Below are positions 48,846 through 57,860 of a stretch of DNA of 64,000 bases, in pieces. The translations under genes were made by a program, and so were the position numbers. Location of the stretch: positions 31,921 to 95,920 of the forward strand of contig VGRF01000001.1 of assembly GCA_016875395.1 (NCBI GenBank). Direction: 5' to 3'. The notes beneath the pieces were generated by a model, which was not told the DNA's origin, ran no database searches, and worked only from the letters and a program-made list of their open reading frames with translations. The stretch is from Deltaproteobacteria bacterium. GTDB lineage: Bacteria; Myxococcota_A; UBA9160; UBA6930. Each line of letters begins with the position of its first letter. Position 1 is the first letter of the stretch.

Positions 48846-50102
48846 TCAGCGCCCGAGCCGCGCCTCGCTCGTGTCGAACGTGAAGCCGATCGTCGTGCTG
48901 AAGCTCATCAGCTTCGCGCCCACGGGCGGCTTCGCGGGCTCCGTGCCCGCGCTCACGCTGAGCTCCGCGCTCGCGCGCCCGGCGCGCACCTCGACGCCCA
49001 GCAGCCGCGCGCGCGGATCGGCGCCCTGCGCGGCGGCCTCGATGCCGCTCGCGTTGCCGCGCGCGAGCAGCCCGAGCCAGCCGGGATGCGCGGCGTCGAG
49101 CAGGTCCCCGCGCTGCGCCTCGAGCGCGATGCGCACGCGCTCGCCGTCCACCGTGATCGCGCGCGCGCAGCCGGGCGGAAGCGCGGCGTGAAGCCCTAAC
49201 ACCTGCGCGACCGCGCGTGCCCCGCCGCCCGCGACTCCGAGCGCTCGTGCGAGCCGTGCGCCCGCGTGCCAGCCGACCGCGGCCCACTGCGCGGTGAGCG
49301 CCTCGCGCGCCTTGGCCTCGCCGACGCGCTCCGTGAGCGCGATCTCCGCGGAGCACGCGAGCAGGTTCACCTGGACTTGGAACTCGCGCGCGACGGCCGC
49401 CAGCGTGGCGCTCGACAGGTGACCGAGCTTGAAGCCCGGCTCGGCGGGCCGCGCATAGTCGACCCAGCCCGTGTCGCGCTCCGGCGCGCGCGCGTTCTCG
49501 AGCTGCGCGAGTGGCAGCGCCGCAACGGCGCGCGTGTTCTTCGCGGGCCCGACCGGCTCGTTCGCGGGATCGATCGCGATCGTCCAGTGGCAGTGCGGGT
49601 GGCGGTCCTTCGGCGTGCGCGGTGGGCGGTGGATCGGCCGGATGCGCGCGCGCGGGTTGGTGGCGTAGGCCGTCGCGTCGAAGGTCGGATCCTCGATCGT
49701 GTGGCACATGCCGATCACGCGCGACTCGCCGTGCGGCTCCACGTCCATCAGCGCGCCGCAGTGCAGCAGGAAGAACTCGCCGTGCGCTTCGTCGATCAGC
49801 TTCCAGCCCACGTCCATGTATTGATGGGGGAAGCCGCAGTCGAGCTGGAGGGCCTTCACGATCGCCGGCACGCCGTCGCCCGCGATCTTCATCAGGCTGC
49901 GCATGCGGCCCGTGTAGACGGGGCTCGCGCCCATCCACTCGTCGATCGCGACTTGGTCCACCACGTTCACGTCGCGCGTGGCGAGAAAGACCTGCGGCAT
50001 CAGGGCGCGGTCGATCAGGTGGCCCACGTGCATCGTCTCGAGCGTCGCGCGCAGTAGCGACTCACGCGGCAGCTCGTCGAACGCGGTGCACTGCTTCGTC
50101 AT
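48846..50102 (-). CDS. unknown protein coupled to a DapB-like reductase
   Basis: 418 residues, ATG overlapping the stop of the next gene upstream on minus (ATGA at 50099-50102). The N-part has RATLETMHVGHLIDRALMPQVFLATRD and VVDQVAIDEWMGASPVYTGRMRSLMKIAGDGVPAIVKALQLDCGFPHQYMDVGWKLID. His and Cys residues follow in EFFLLHCGALMDVEPHGESRVIGMCHTIED and HPHCHWTIAI. The second half is Ala-rich and helical. The His/Cys cluster could bind metal. I recognise no named family. Tight coupling to the reductase suggests a shared pathway. Confidence 0.7.
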   Translation of the reverse strand: MTKQCTAFDELPRESLLRATLETMHVGHLIDRALMPQVFLATRDVNVVDQVAIDEWMGASPVYTGRMRSLMKIAGDGVPAIVKALQLDCGFPHQYMDVGWKLIDEAHGEFFLLHCGALMDVEPHGESRVIGMCHTIEDPTFDATAYATNPRARIRPIHRPPRTPKDRHPHCHWTIAIDPANEPVGPAKNTRAVAALPLAQLENARAPERDTGWVDYARPAEPGFKLGHLSSATLAAVAREFQVQVNLLACSAEIALTERVGEAKAREALTAQWAAVGWHAGARLARALGVAGGGARAVAQVLGLHAALPPGCARAITVDGERVRIALEAQRGDLLDAAHPGWLGLLARGNASGIEAAAQGADPRARLLGVEVRAGRASAELSVSAGTEPAKPPVGAKLMSFSTTIGFTFDTSEARLGR

Positions 50103-51190
50103 CGCGACTCCGATCGCGCTCGCGCGAGCGCGCGGCTGCCGCGCACGAGCGGAAGGTCGAGGAACGTGCGCGGGCCGGGCGGCGCCTCGCACAGCGGCGC
50201 GATCGCGTTCACGGCCTGCATGGCGGTGGCGACGTCGGCGGAGTGCACGTGCTCCGCGATCGAGTGCTCGCGGGCGCGCGCGAAGCTCGCAGCGTTCGTG
50301 AAGTGCACGCGCAGCGAGGGATCGCCCTCGATCGTCACCGTCCAGCCGTCCTTGGGCTTGGGCCAACTCTCGGGATAGCCCGGCCCGATCGTCCACAGCG
50401 CCTCGATCTCGAGGGCAGCGCGTCCGTCGATGAAGCCCGTCCAGCGATAGCGCTGGCCGCACACGCCGCCGCGCTCGACGCGGCCCGCGGCGACCTCGAA
50501 GCCTGCGTCGGCGGCGACCAGCTCCTTCGCGACCTCGACGCGCTCGCTCTCGCCGCCGAGCCCGCGCGCTAGCACGTGGAGCTGCTCTTGGAAAATCCCG
50601 GAGTTGAAGCGGGCGAAGGGATTGGCGGCGAGCGTGGCGTCCTCCGGGCGGCTTCCGAAGCGCATGTTGTCGAAGGTGATGCGCGGGCTCGCGTAGAAGC
50701 TCCAGTTCGCGCGCTCTTGTACGTGCACGCGCGCGGCGCGCCGACACATGCCGGAGAGCACCAGCGGGAGCACTTGGCCCGCGAAGCCGGGGTGAATGCC
50801 CGTGCCGTGAACCGAGCTGGCGCCCGCGGCGCACGCAGCCTCGAGGCGCGCGCGGTCCTGCGCGGGCAGCGAGAGCGGGTCGAAGAGGAACGGAGTCGCG
50901 ACGACGTTCTTGCCGGAGGCCAGCAGCGCGCACACGTCGTCGAGGCTCGCGAGCCGCGGCATGTAGGCGACGCAGTCGGCGGCGAGGCGCAGGATCGCGT
51001 CGCGATCGTTCGTGGCGCGAATGCCGACGTGCGGCAGCCCGCAGAGCTCGCCCGCGTCGCGGCCCACCTTGTCGGCTCCATACACGAACACGCCGGCGAG
51101 CTCGAGGCCGGGGTGCTCGACGATCGCGCGCAACGCCTCGGCGCCGACGTTTCCGGTTCCCCATTGAACGACGCGGTAGGGCGCGGGCAT
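50099..51190 (-). CDS. DapB-like NAD(P)-dependent reductase (diaminopentanoate-dehydrogenase type)
   Basis: 363 residues. YRVVQWGTGNVGAEALRAIVEHPGLELAGVFVYGADKVGRDAGELCG is the N-terminal Rossmann motif. ASVHGTGIHPGFAGQVLPLVLSGMCRR and ASFARAREHSIAEHVHSADVATAMQAVNAI are typical of dihydrodipicolinate-reductase-like enzymes that act on amino acid or keto substrates. The family is found in hydrocarbon-degrading clusters without a proven reaction. It overlaps the unknown gene at 48846 by four bases. Confidence 0.75.
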   Translation of the reverse strand: MPAPYRVVQWGTGNVGAEALRAIVEHPGLELAGVFVYGADKVGRDAGELCGLPHVGIRATNDRDAILRLAADCVAYMPRLASLDDVCALLASGKNVVATPFLFDPLSLPAQDRARLEAACAAGASSVHGTGIHPGFAGQVLPLVLSGMCRRAARVHVQERANWSFYASPRITFDNMRFGSRPEDATLAANPFARFNSGIFQEQLHVLARGLGGESERVEVAKELVAADAGFEVAAGRVERGGVCGQRYRWTGFIDGRAALEIEALWTIGPGYPESWPKPKDGWTVTIEGDPSLRVHFTNAASFARAREHSIAEHVHSADVATAMQAVNAIAPLCEAPPGPRTFLDLPLVRGSRALARARSESR

Positions 51191-51246
51191 CGACCCACTC
51201 TACGAGGACTTACATTTCGCGTGCAATGTAAATCGCCACCGCTCGC

Positions 51247-52041
51247 TCAGAAGCCCGGCAGCCCCGGGCAGTGCTTGCCCGCGGTCCAGCCCCCGTCGAC
51301 CGCGAGCTCGGCGCCCGTGATGCGGCGCGCCTCGTCGGAGAGCAGGAAGCAGATCGCGGGGGTGATGTCGTCGATCGCGACGGCGCCGGGCACGCCGCCT
51401 TCGCGCAGCACCGGCGGGGGCAAGTGGCGCAGGTAGCGCTGCACGTCGATCTGGGCGGCGAACGGTGCGCTCATCGCGGGGTTGCCCGACGACGGACACA
51501 GGCAGTTCACGCGAATGTCGTCGCGGCCGAGCTCGATCGCGGCGCTCTTCGTGAAGCCGCGCGCGCCCCACTTGCTCGCGGTGTAGGCAGCGACGCTGTT
51601 CATGCCGGCGAGCGCCTCGATCGAGGTCACGTTCACGATCGCGCCGCCGCCCGCGGCGCGCAGCGCGGGCACGACGGCCTTCGTGCCGAGCATCGTCCCT
51701 AACAAGTTGATTCGCAGCACGCGCTCCATCTGCTCCGCCGGCGTGTGCTCGAGCGCGCCCATCCAGAGCACGCCCGCGTTGTTCACGAGACCATCGAGGC
51801 GCCCGAACGCGGCGAGCGCGCTCGCGATCGCGCGCTGCCAACTCGACTCCGATGCGACGTCGAGCGCGACGAAGTGAGCGCTCGCGCCGAGACTCGTGGC
51901 GACGGCGCGACCGCGCTCTTCCTGCACGTCCGCGACCACCGCGCGCCCGCCCTCCGCGACGATGCGCCGCACCGCGCCTTCACCCGTGCCCTGCGCCGCG
52001 CCGGTCACCAACACGACTTTCCCTGCGAGCCGCCCACTCAT
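51247..52041 (-). CDS. SDR family oxidoreductase (3-alpha/20-beta-HSD-like)
   Basis: 264 residues from the ATG at 52039-52041. Motifs: KVVLVTGAAQGTGEGAVRRIV, DGLVNNAGVLWMGALEH, IVNVTSIEALAGMNSVAAYTASKWGARGFTKS with the Ser-Tyr-Lys triad, and ITGAELAVDGGWTAG. The closest textbook relatives are 3-alpha/20-beta-hydroxysteroid dehydrogenases. INLLGTMLG is encoded by TTGTTAGGG. It precedes the DapB-like gene on minus with about 56 bases between. Confidence 0.85.
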   Translation of the reverse strand: MSGRLAGKVVLVTGAAQGTGEGAVRRIVAEGGRAVVADVQEERGRAVATSLGASAHFVALDVASESSWQRAIASALAAFGRLDGLVNNAGVLWMGALEHTPAEQMERVLRINLLGTMLGTKAVVPALRAAGGGAIVNVTSIEALAGMNSVAAYTASKWGARGFTKSAAIELGRDDIRVNCLCPSSGNPAMSAPFAAQIDVQRYLRHLPPPVLREGGVPGAVAIDDITPAICFLLSDEARRITGAELAVDGGWTAGKHCPGLPGF

Positions 52042-52231
52042 GACGCACCTCCATGGAGCGGACGAGATTGGCACGCGCCGTACACGGAATGCCGGGCGCG
52101 GCGCCGTGCGAAGCGCCGTCTTCGCCGCGCGACTCTCGTTCTAACCCCGCGAAGGCGCAGGGATTCCCGCGGGCGTGGCGCTCCGGCACGCGCCTTGCGC
52201 TGGCAGCCGGCGAACCTCGAAGGAGGCCGCC

Positions 52232-52828
52232 ATGCCGAGCGCCCTGCAGGAAACCCTCTCGCCCCGCAACCTGCCGAACGCCTTCACCGCGACGCGTCTC
52301 GCACTCGTGCCGGTGTTGTTGCTGCTCGCCGCCGCAGACCTGCCGGAAGCGTTCGTCGCGCTGCTCGCGATCGCGTTCGCGACCGACGCGATCGACGGCT
52401 GGCTCGCGCGCCGCTTCCGGCTCGAGAGCCCGCTCGGTGCGAAGCTCGACTCGCGCGCCGACATGGCGCTGTGGCTGATGCTGCCCGTCGCGACCTGGTT
52501 GTTACGGCCCGACATCGTGCGCGCCGAGATCGCGTCGATCGCGGTGCTGCTCGCGAGCCTCGCGCTGCCGCTCTGCGCGGGCCTCGCGAAGTTCGGCCGC
52601 GTCCCGAGCTATCACACGTGGCTCGCGAAGGGCACGGCGATCGTGCTCGCCGGCGCGCTGCTCTCGGTCTATCTCGCCGGCCCGATCTGGCCGCTGCACC
52701 TCGCCACCGCGCTGGCCGTGCTGTGCGCGATCGAAGAAGTCGCGATCACGCTGCTGCTCCCGGAGCTGCGTGCGGACGTGCGCACCTGGCGCGCCGCGCT
52801 GCGGATTCGCGAGGGGAGCCGGTCGTGA
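52232..52828 (+). CDS. CDP-alcohol phosphatidyltransferase family membrane protein
   Basis: 198 residues from the ATG at 52232, with AGGAGG upstream. The signature D-x2-D-G-x2-A-R-x8-G-x3-D-x3-D is complete in ATDAIDGWLARRFRLESPLGAKLDSRADM. Five to six hydrophobic helices flank it. It transfers a phospho-alcohol between CDP-diacylglycerol or a similar donor and an acceptor, making a phospholipid head group. It lies alone between divergent and convergent genes. Confidence 0.85.
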   Translation: MPSALQETLSPRNLPNAFTATRLALVPVLLLLAAADLPEAFVALLAIAFATDAIDGWLARRFRLESPLGAKLDSRADMALWLMLPVATWLLRPDIVRAEIASIAVLLASLALPLCAGLAKFGRVPSYHTWLAKGTAIVLAGALLSVYLAGPIWPLHLATALAVLCAIEEVAITLLLPELRADVRTWRAALRIREGSRS

Positions 52829-52865
52829 AGTCGTGCGCTGCACTCTGCAGCCCCAGCCGAACACG

Positions 52866-54497
52866 TCACGCGACCCGCAGCACGACGCCCTCGGCGGCGT
52901 CCAGCTCCACGCACGCGAGATCACGCGGCAACGCGGCGCCGTGACGCGAGTGCAGGCCGTAGAGCGGGACGCCGCGGCCGAGCGCGAAGCCGATCGACTC
53001 GTCGCGGAAATTGAGCGCGACGACGAAGCGTGCGCCGCCGAGCGTGCGCTCGAACGCGAACACGTCGTGCGGCGCGTCGAGCGCGCGCATCTCGCCGCGC
53101 GAGAGGGCCGGGTGCGCGCCGCGCAGAGCGATCAGCGCGCGGTAGAAGCTCAGCAGTGAGCCCGCGTCCTCGCGCTGGGTCTCGACGTTGCGATGAGTCG
53201 AGTCGTAATGGACGGGAAGCCACGGCTCGCGGTTCGAGAAGCCCGCGTACGGCGTCGCGTCCCACTGCATCGGGGTGCGCTCGGGGTCGCGCGTGGCGCT
53301 CGGGTGGAGCGTGAACGCGACGGGATCGCGCAGCTGCTCGGGGTGGATGTAGACGCAGCGCATCCCGATCTCTTCGCCGTAGTAGAGAAACGGCGTGCCG
53401 CGCACGAGCACGAGCAGCATCGCGGCGACGCGCATGCGCGCCTCGCCGAGCTCCTCGTGCGCGTAGCGCGTCGCGTGCCGGTGGACATCGTGGTTCGAGA
53501 GCACCTGATTCGGCCAACCCTGCGGCGGGACGAGCGACTGGAAGCGCATCACCTCGCGCTTGAAGTGCTCGCCCGACCACTCGCGCCCCAGCAGCGAGAA
53601 GTTGAAGCCCTGATGCAGCTCGTCGCCTGCGCCGTAGTAGAGCGCGACGCGGGCGGGATCCATCAGGAACACCTCGCCGATCAGCACGCGCTCGTCGTAC
53701 TCGTCGACCAACGCGCGCATGCGGCGATACATCGCGTGCGAGTCGGGGTGGTCCTCGTCGTAGAGGTGGATCTGTCCGCCGAAGCCGGCGTCGCTGCTGC
53801 CTTCCACGCGCGGATTCGAGCGCAGCGCGGGGTCCTTCGCGATGCGGTGCGCGACGTCGATGCGGAAGCCGTCGACGCCGCGGTCGAGCCAGAAGAGCAG
53901 CACGCCGTGCATCGCGCGCTCGAGCTCGGCATTGCGCCAATTCAGCTCGGGCTGCTCCCTCAGGAACGAGTGCAGGTAGTACTGCCCCGTCTCCGCGTCC
54001 CACTCCCAGGCCGAGCCGCCGAAGTGGGAGACCCAGTTGTTAGGCGGTCCGCCGTCCGGCGCAGCATCGCGCCACACGTACCAGTCGCGCTTCGGATTCG
54101 TGCGGCTGCTGCGCGACTCGCGGAACCACGCGTGCTGGTCCGACGAGTGATTCGGCACGAAGTCGAGAATCACGCGGATGCCGCGCGCGTGAGCGTCCCC
54201 GAGCAAGCGATCGAAGTCGGCGAGCGAGCCGAACAGCGGGTCGACGTCGCAGTAGTCGGCGACATCGTAGCCGAAGTCCTTCATCGGCGACGTGAAGAAC
54301 GGGGAGATCCAGATGCCGTCGACGCCGAGCCACGCGAGGTGATCGAGGTGCTGGCGGATGCCCTCGAGGTCGCCGACGCCGTCGCCGTTCGAGTCGCCGT
54401 AGGAGCGCGGATAGACCTGATAAATCACGCCATCGCGCCACCACAGGCGCCGCTCGCTCTCGCGGCGCGCAAGCGGTCTCGAATGCGGCGCGCTCAT
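52866..54497 (-). CDS. GH13 alpha-glucosidase
   Basis: 543 residues, typical of oligo-1,6- or alpha-glucosidases. The barrel motifs are in order: WWRDGVIYQVYPRSYGDSNGDGVGDLEGI, LDFVPNHSSDQHAWF, VDGFRIDVAHRIAKDP with the nucleophile Asp, RVLIGEVFLMDP (acid Glu), and VLSNHDVHRHATRY with the third Asp. TPMQWDATPYAGFSNREPWLPV is the usual insert. No signal peptide, so it acts inside the cell on maltose- or trehalose-type sugars. The start ATG overlaps the stop of surE by four bases, and the two are translationally coupled. Confidence 0.9.
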   Translation of the reverse strand: MSAPHSRPLARRESERRLWWRDGVIYQVYPRSYGDSNGDGVGDLEGIRQHLDHLAWLGVDGIWISPFFTSPMKDFGYDVADYCDVDPLFGSLADFDRLLGDAHARGIRVILDFVPNHSSDQHAWFRESRSSRTNPKRDWYVWRDAAPDGGPPNNWVSHFGGSAWEWDAETGQYYLHSFLREQPELNWRNAELERAMHGVLLFWLDRGVDGFRIDVAHRIAKDPALRSNPRVEGSSDAGFGGQIHLYDEDHPDSHAMYRRMRALVDEYDERVLIGEVFLMDPARVALYYGAGDELHQGFNFSLLGREWSGEHFKREVMRFQSLVPPQGWPNQVLSNHDVHRHATRYAHEELGEARMRVAAMLLVLVRGTPFLYYGEEIGMRCVYIHPEQLRDPVAFTLHPSATRDPERTPMQWDATPYAGFSNREPWLPVHYDSTHRNVETQREDAGSLLSFYRALIALRGAHPALSRGEMRALDAPHDVFAFERTLGGARFVVALNFRDESIGFALGRGVPLYGLHSRHGAALPRDLACVELDAAEGVVLRVA

Positions 54498-55291
54498 CGC
54501 CCCTCCAGCGCGCCCCGATCTTCGTGCGCCAGCTCGATGCTGTGCGCGAGCTGCACCGGCGTGATCGAGACGACGCCGCGCTTCGCGGCCACGACGTCAG
54601 CGCGCTTCAGGCTCGCGTCGCTGCGCCGCACCATCCCGCCGAACTCGTGGAAGTAGACCCCCGGCGTGCGCTCGTAGAAGACGCGGTCGTAGCCGACGCG
54701 CCCGAGCTCGGTGACCTCGCGCGGCGTCTCGGGCCCTGCGCCGAATGCGAAGTTCACGTTCAGCAGGTCCGCGCCGCGCGGAATGCCGCGCTTCAGCACG
54801 ACCTCACAGATTTGCGCCGACAGCTCCGCGCCGCGCGTCCAGCCAGCCTCTGCCGCGGCCGTGCGCGCATGCTCCGCCCAGCCGTCGTGCCCCTCGAGCA
54901 CGCCCGCCGAGAGCGCGATCGCCGGCAGCCCCGCGATCCAGCCCTCGGTCGCGCCGCCCACCGTCCCGCTCGACATGAAGAACGCGAGACCATGGTTGAA
55001 GCCGAGGTTGATCCCCGACACGACCAGCTGCGGCGCTTCTCCGAACAGCGTGTGCACCCCGAGCTGCGTGCAGTCCGCCGGGCAGCCACTCGTGCGCCAG
55101 ATCTCACAACCGTCGCGATCCGCCCGCTCGACGCGCACATCCTCCCAGCGCGTGATCGCCTTCGCGATCCAGCTCCGCTCCCGATCCGGCACCACCGCCC
55201 GCACCTGCCCCAACGACGACAACGCCCGAACCAAAGGCACCAAAGACGGCGACGAATACCCATCGTCATTCGTCACGAGAATGAAACCCAC
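54494..55291 (-). CDS. surE: 5'/3'-nucleotidase SurE
   Basis: 265 residues from the GTG at 55289-55291 (start VGFILVTNDDGYSSPSL). Metal motif NDDG, then DRERSWIAKAITRWEDVRV, VVSGINLGFNHGLAFFMSSGTVGGATEG (the SGIN and SGTVGAA-type loops) and GADLLNVNF are all standard. An in-frame ORF upstream to 55363 has no ribosome site. SurE is a metal-dependent nucleoside-monophosphate and short-polyphosphate phosphatase of the cytoplasm. Here it is linked to a glucosidase rather than to the usual pcm/rpoS partners. Confidence 0.88.
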   Translation of the reverse strand: MGFILVTNDDGYSSPSLVPLVRALSSLGQVRAVVPDRERSWIAKAITRWEDVRVERADRDGCEIWRTSGCPADCTQLGVHTLFGEAPQLVVSGINLGFNHGLAFFMSSGTVGGATEGWIAGLPAIALSAGVLEGHDGWAEHARTAAAEAGWTRGAELSAQICEVVLKRGIPRGADLLNVNFAFGAGPETPREVTELGRVGYDRVFYERTPGVYFHEFGGMVRRSDASLKRADVVAAKRGVVSITPVQLAHSIELAHEDRGALEGR

Positions 55292-55686
55292 GCAAAACCT
55301 CCCGCCCGCCGCGCACCGTACCAACGAAAATCTCCGTCGGATTTCGATCCAAACCCGCGCCAATCAGAACCCTCAGAAAGCGCGGGAGGCGCGGCTCAAA
55401 GCCGCGCCGATCCGCGCCCACCCAGGAGACAGCCGCTCCAAAGTGCCGCACGCCGAGGAGCAGCAGGCGCGGGGCCGCAGCGGGGGTCGCGGAGCGAGCG
55501 CCCAGGCGCGAGGCGCGCTCACACTCGGATGACCCGCGAAGCAGCTGGATGTCGGCAGGGCAAAGCCTGACGCGCCCGCGCGGCCGAGCGCAGCCGAGCC
55601 CCCGCGGAGGGCCCGCGCCAGCGGCGGCGCAACGACCGAGAGCACTCCCGCGAGCGCGCGCGAAGCGCCGCGCACACCCGCCCCGA
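55292..55686. other. 395-base gap between surE and the acyl-CoA dehydrogenase gene
   Basis: The gap holds one perfect hairpin: GGCGCGGCT (55388-55396), loop CAA, AGCCGCGCC (55400-55408). It could end transcription of the minus-strand dehydrogenase, although it lies 280 bases beyond the stop. The rest is GC-rich and without a convincing gene; open frames there are Arg/Gly-rich and look like codon-bias noise. Confidence 0.5.
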
Positions 55687-57360
55687 TCAAGCCTCCCCGG
55701 ACAGCAGCGCCCGCCCGACAACCTTCAGCTCGAGGATCGGCTTCACGCCTTCGAAGATCGGGAGCACCTGCGCATCCACGACGTAGCGGCTGATCGGATA
55801 CTCCTCGGCGTAGCCCCACCCGCCGTGCATCAGCTGCCCCTGCTGCGACACCTCGACCGCGATGTCGCATGCCAGCAGCTTCGATTGCGCCGCGATTGGC
55901 GCGGCCTTGCGCTCGTCCGCGTCCATCGCGACCGCCGCGGCGTAGGTGATCGCGCGCGCCGCGAGCAGCTTCGCCGCCATGCGGCCGAGCGTGTACTGCG
56001 TGAGCTGGAACTCGGAGATGGCGTGCCCGAATTGATTGCGGCCCGCGACGTACTTCGCGGTCTCCTCGAGCGCCGCCTGCGCGAGCCCGCACGCGCGCCC
56101 GCCAGTCTGCAAGCGCCCCGCCGCGAAGCCCGCCATCTGCAGATAGAAGCCGCGGCCGAGGCCCTGCTCGCCGCCGACGAGATTCGCCGCCGGCACGAAG
56201 TAGTTCTCGATGCCGAGCGTGAACGAGTGCATGCCGCGGTAGCCCGGCGTCGCGTCGGCTTTGCCGGTGAGCTTGCCGCCCGCGGGCTGCACCATTTCGA
56301 ACGCATGACCCGCGAAGCGGCTCTTCGGGACGATGAAGAGCGAGAGCCCGCGCGCCGCCTTCGCCGGATCCGGATCCGTGCGCGCGAGCAGCGCGAGCAC
56401 GTCGGCGCGGCCGGCGAACGTGCACCACGCCTTCGGTCCGTTGATCAGCCAGCCGTCTTGGCCGCCGGCGCTGCCGCGGGTTGCGCGGCACTTCACGCCC
56501 GCGACGTCGCTGCCGATGTCGGGCTCCGTCACCGACACGCCCACGAGCGTCTCGCCCGACGCGAGCTTCGGCAGCCAGTGCCTCTTCTGCTCCTCGGTGC
56601 CGCCCTGGAGCAGCGCCTTGGTGAGAATCTCGGGGCGAGTGATTAGGGAGCCGGCGGCGGCGAGCGAGGCGCGCGAGAGCTCCTCGGTGGTGAGGATCAT
56701 CGCGAGGTTGCCGAGCTCGTGGCCGCCGTACTCCTCGGGGATCGAGAGCCCGAAGTAGCCCAGCTCGCTCATCTTCGAGATGAACGCGTCCGGGATGTCT
56801 TCGTCGCGCCGATGGATGCGCTCCGCGTGCGGAACCACCTCCTGCGCGGCGAACTCGCGCACCGAGGCGCGCACCTGCTCGAGCGTCTCGTCGAGCGGCG
56901 GCTCGGTGCGGCCCTTCGCAGCGATCGCGTGGGCGCCGATCGCACGCACGCGCGCCTCGCTCGCGAGCGCGCGCAGCATGCTGCGGACGTCGGCGGGGAA
57001 CGCGGAGTCGAGCGCCGCATCGAGGTCGAGCTCGGCGGCCGAGGGCTCGAGGCGATTGCGCGCGGCCACGACGAGCTCGGCGATCGCGGCGCCGGCCGCG
57101 AGCTCGAGCGCATCGCTGCTGCGGCCCTCGGCGCGCAGCGACTTCACGAGTGCAAGCGTCTCGCTGGCAGTGCGCACTTCGGTCGCGGCGTAGGCGACGC
57201 GCTCGGTCAGCACCTGCCGGTCGTCGATCCGCTTGCCCTGATCCGTCAGCGTTCGCGCGCGGTCGAGCGCCGGCCCGATCAGGCTCAGACCGGCACCCTC
57301 CGCCGCCTCCATGGCCGCAAGCCCCAGATTTCCAACCCCCGACACGTTCGCCAGGCCCAT
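55687..57360 (-). CDS. acyl-CoA dehydrogenase with long N-domain, (2S)-methylsuccinyl-CoA dehydrogenase-like
   Basis: 557 residues. The first 165 residues form an extra helical domain (LSLIGPALDRARTLTDQGKRIDDRQVLTERVAYAATEV). The dehydrogenase core follows: FAAQEVVPHAERIHRRDEDIP, YFGLSIPEEYGGHELG, VSVTEPDIGSDVAGVKC, INGPKAWCTFAGRAD, RLQTGGRACGLAQAALE and YAEEYPISRYVVDAQVLPIFEGVKPILELKVVG. Size and N-domain match Mcd of the ethylmalonyl-CoA pathway; the IFEG segment holds the usual Glu region. The FAD enzyme would pass electrons to ETF. Other pathway genes (ccr, ecm, mch) are not here, so the name is a family call. Confidence 0.75.
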   Translation of the reverse strand: MGLANVSGVGNLGLAAMEAAEGAGLSLIGPALDRARTLTDQGKRIDDRQVLTERVAYAATEVRTASETLALVKSLRAEGRSSDALELAAGAAIAELVVAARNRLEPSAAELDLDAALDSAFPADVRSMLRALASEARVRAIGAHAIAAKGRTEPPLDETLEQVRASVREFAAQEVVPHAERIHRRDEDIPDAFISKMSELGYFGLSIPEEYGGHELGNLAMILTTEELSRASLAAAGSLITRPEILTKALLQGGTEEQKRHWLPKLASGETLVGVSVTEPDIGSDVAGVKCRATRGSAGGQDGWLINGPKAWCTFAGRADVLALLARTDPDPAKAARGLSLFIVPKSRFAGHAFEMVQPAGGKLTGKADATPGYRGMHSFTLGIENYFVPAANLVGGEQGLGRGFYLQMAGFAAGRLQTGGRACGLAQAALEETAKYVAGRNQFGHAISEFQLTQYTLGRMAAKLLAARAITYAAAVAMDADERKAAPIAAQSKLLACDIAVEVSQQGQLMHGGWGYAEEYPISRYVVDAQVLPIFEGVKPILELKVVGRALLSGEA

Positions 57361-57381
57361 TTTTTGTGATTCCTCTCACAA

Positions 57382-57433
57382 CTTTGCGCAAAGAACGACG
57401 TACGATAGCTGCGCCTTGCCGGCGGTTCGCCGG
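57382..57433. promoter_or_regulatory. palindrome and 5' hairpin in the divergent Mcd-like/lipoprotein region
   Basis: CTTTGCGCAAAG (57382-57393) is a perfect 12-base palindrome between the start of the dehydrogenase gene and the lipoprotein gene, and could be an operator. CCGGCG-GTT-CGCCGG (57419-57433) forms a hairpin in the lipoprotein leader, 30 bases before its ATG. No reliable -35/-10 pair could be assigned. Confidence 0.4.
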
Positions 57434-57462
57434 AAGTGACTACACAAAAGTGAGGAGAGGAA

Positions 57463-57786
57463 ATGTCCAAGGGTTCGCTTCGCTTCCTGGTGGGAGCGAC
57501 GCTGGTTGGTTCGCTTCTGGTGTTCAGTGCCTGCGGTGGTGGTGAAGAGGCGGCTCCGGCTGCGGACGCGGCGGCCGACGCTGCTGCTGCGGCTGGCGAC
57601 GCGGTCGGCGACGCGACGGCCGAGGCCGTTGACGCGACGGCCGATGCGGCGGCGGATGCCGGCGCTGCGGTCGAAGGCGCGGTCGATGCGGCCGGTGATG
57701 CGGCGGCGGCTGGTGACGCGGCAGCCGATGCGGCAGCTGGCGCTGCGGCAGACGCTGCGGCGGCGGTGACCGACGCGGTCGAGTAA
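57463..57786 (+). CDS. Ala/Asp-rich small lipoprotein
   Basis: 107 residues, ATG at 57463 behind GAGGAGAGG. The signal FLVGATLVGSLLVFSACGGG ends in a lipobox (FSAC, Cys24). The mature part is almost only Ala, Asp, Gly, Glu, Val and Thr in a loose repeat (AADAAADAAAAAGDAVGDATAEAVDATADAAADAG). The spacing of Asp every three to four residues in Ala suggests a long amphipathic or coiled helix. It is strongly translated-looking (good ribosome site, own hairpins) but has no recognisable domain. It may be an Lpp-like or surface spacer. Confidence 0.75.
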   Translation: MSKGSLRFLVGATLVGSLLVFSACGGGEEAAPAADAAADAAAAAGDAVGDATAEAVDATADAAADAGAAVEGAVDAAGDAAAAGDAAADAAAGAAADAAAAVTDAVE

Positions 57787-57804
57787 GCCTCGATCAGTTC
57801 GCTG

Positions 57805-57836
57805 AGGGGCGTCGTCGCGCGAGCGGCGGCGCCCCT
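57805..57836 (+). terminator. hairpin terminator after the Ala-rich lipoprotein
   Basis: AGGGGCG (57805-57811) pairs with CGCCCCT (57830-57836) and the stem can extend inward through GTCGTCGC/GCGGCGGC. TCTGTTTG follows. It sits 18 bases after the stop of the lipoprotein gene. Confidence 0.6.
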
Positions 57837-57860
57837 TCTGTTTGCGCGCGCGGCGAGTTG

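Noticed and set aside
55292..55686. Minus-strand open frame in the gap after surE
   Set aside because: Its translation is Arg/Gly/Pro-rich, without ribosome site or family pattern.
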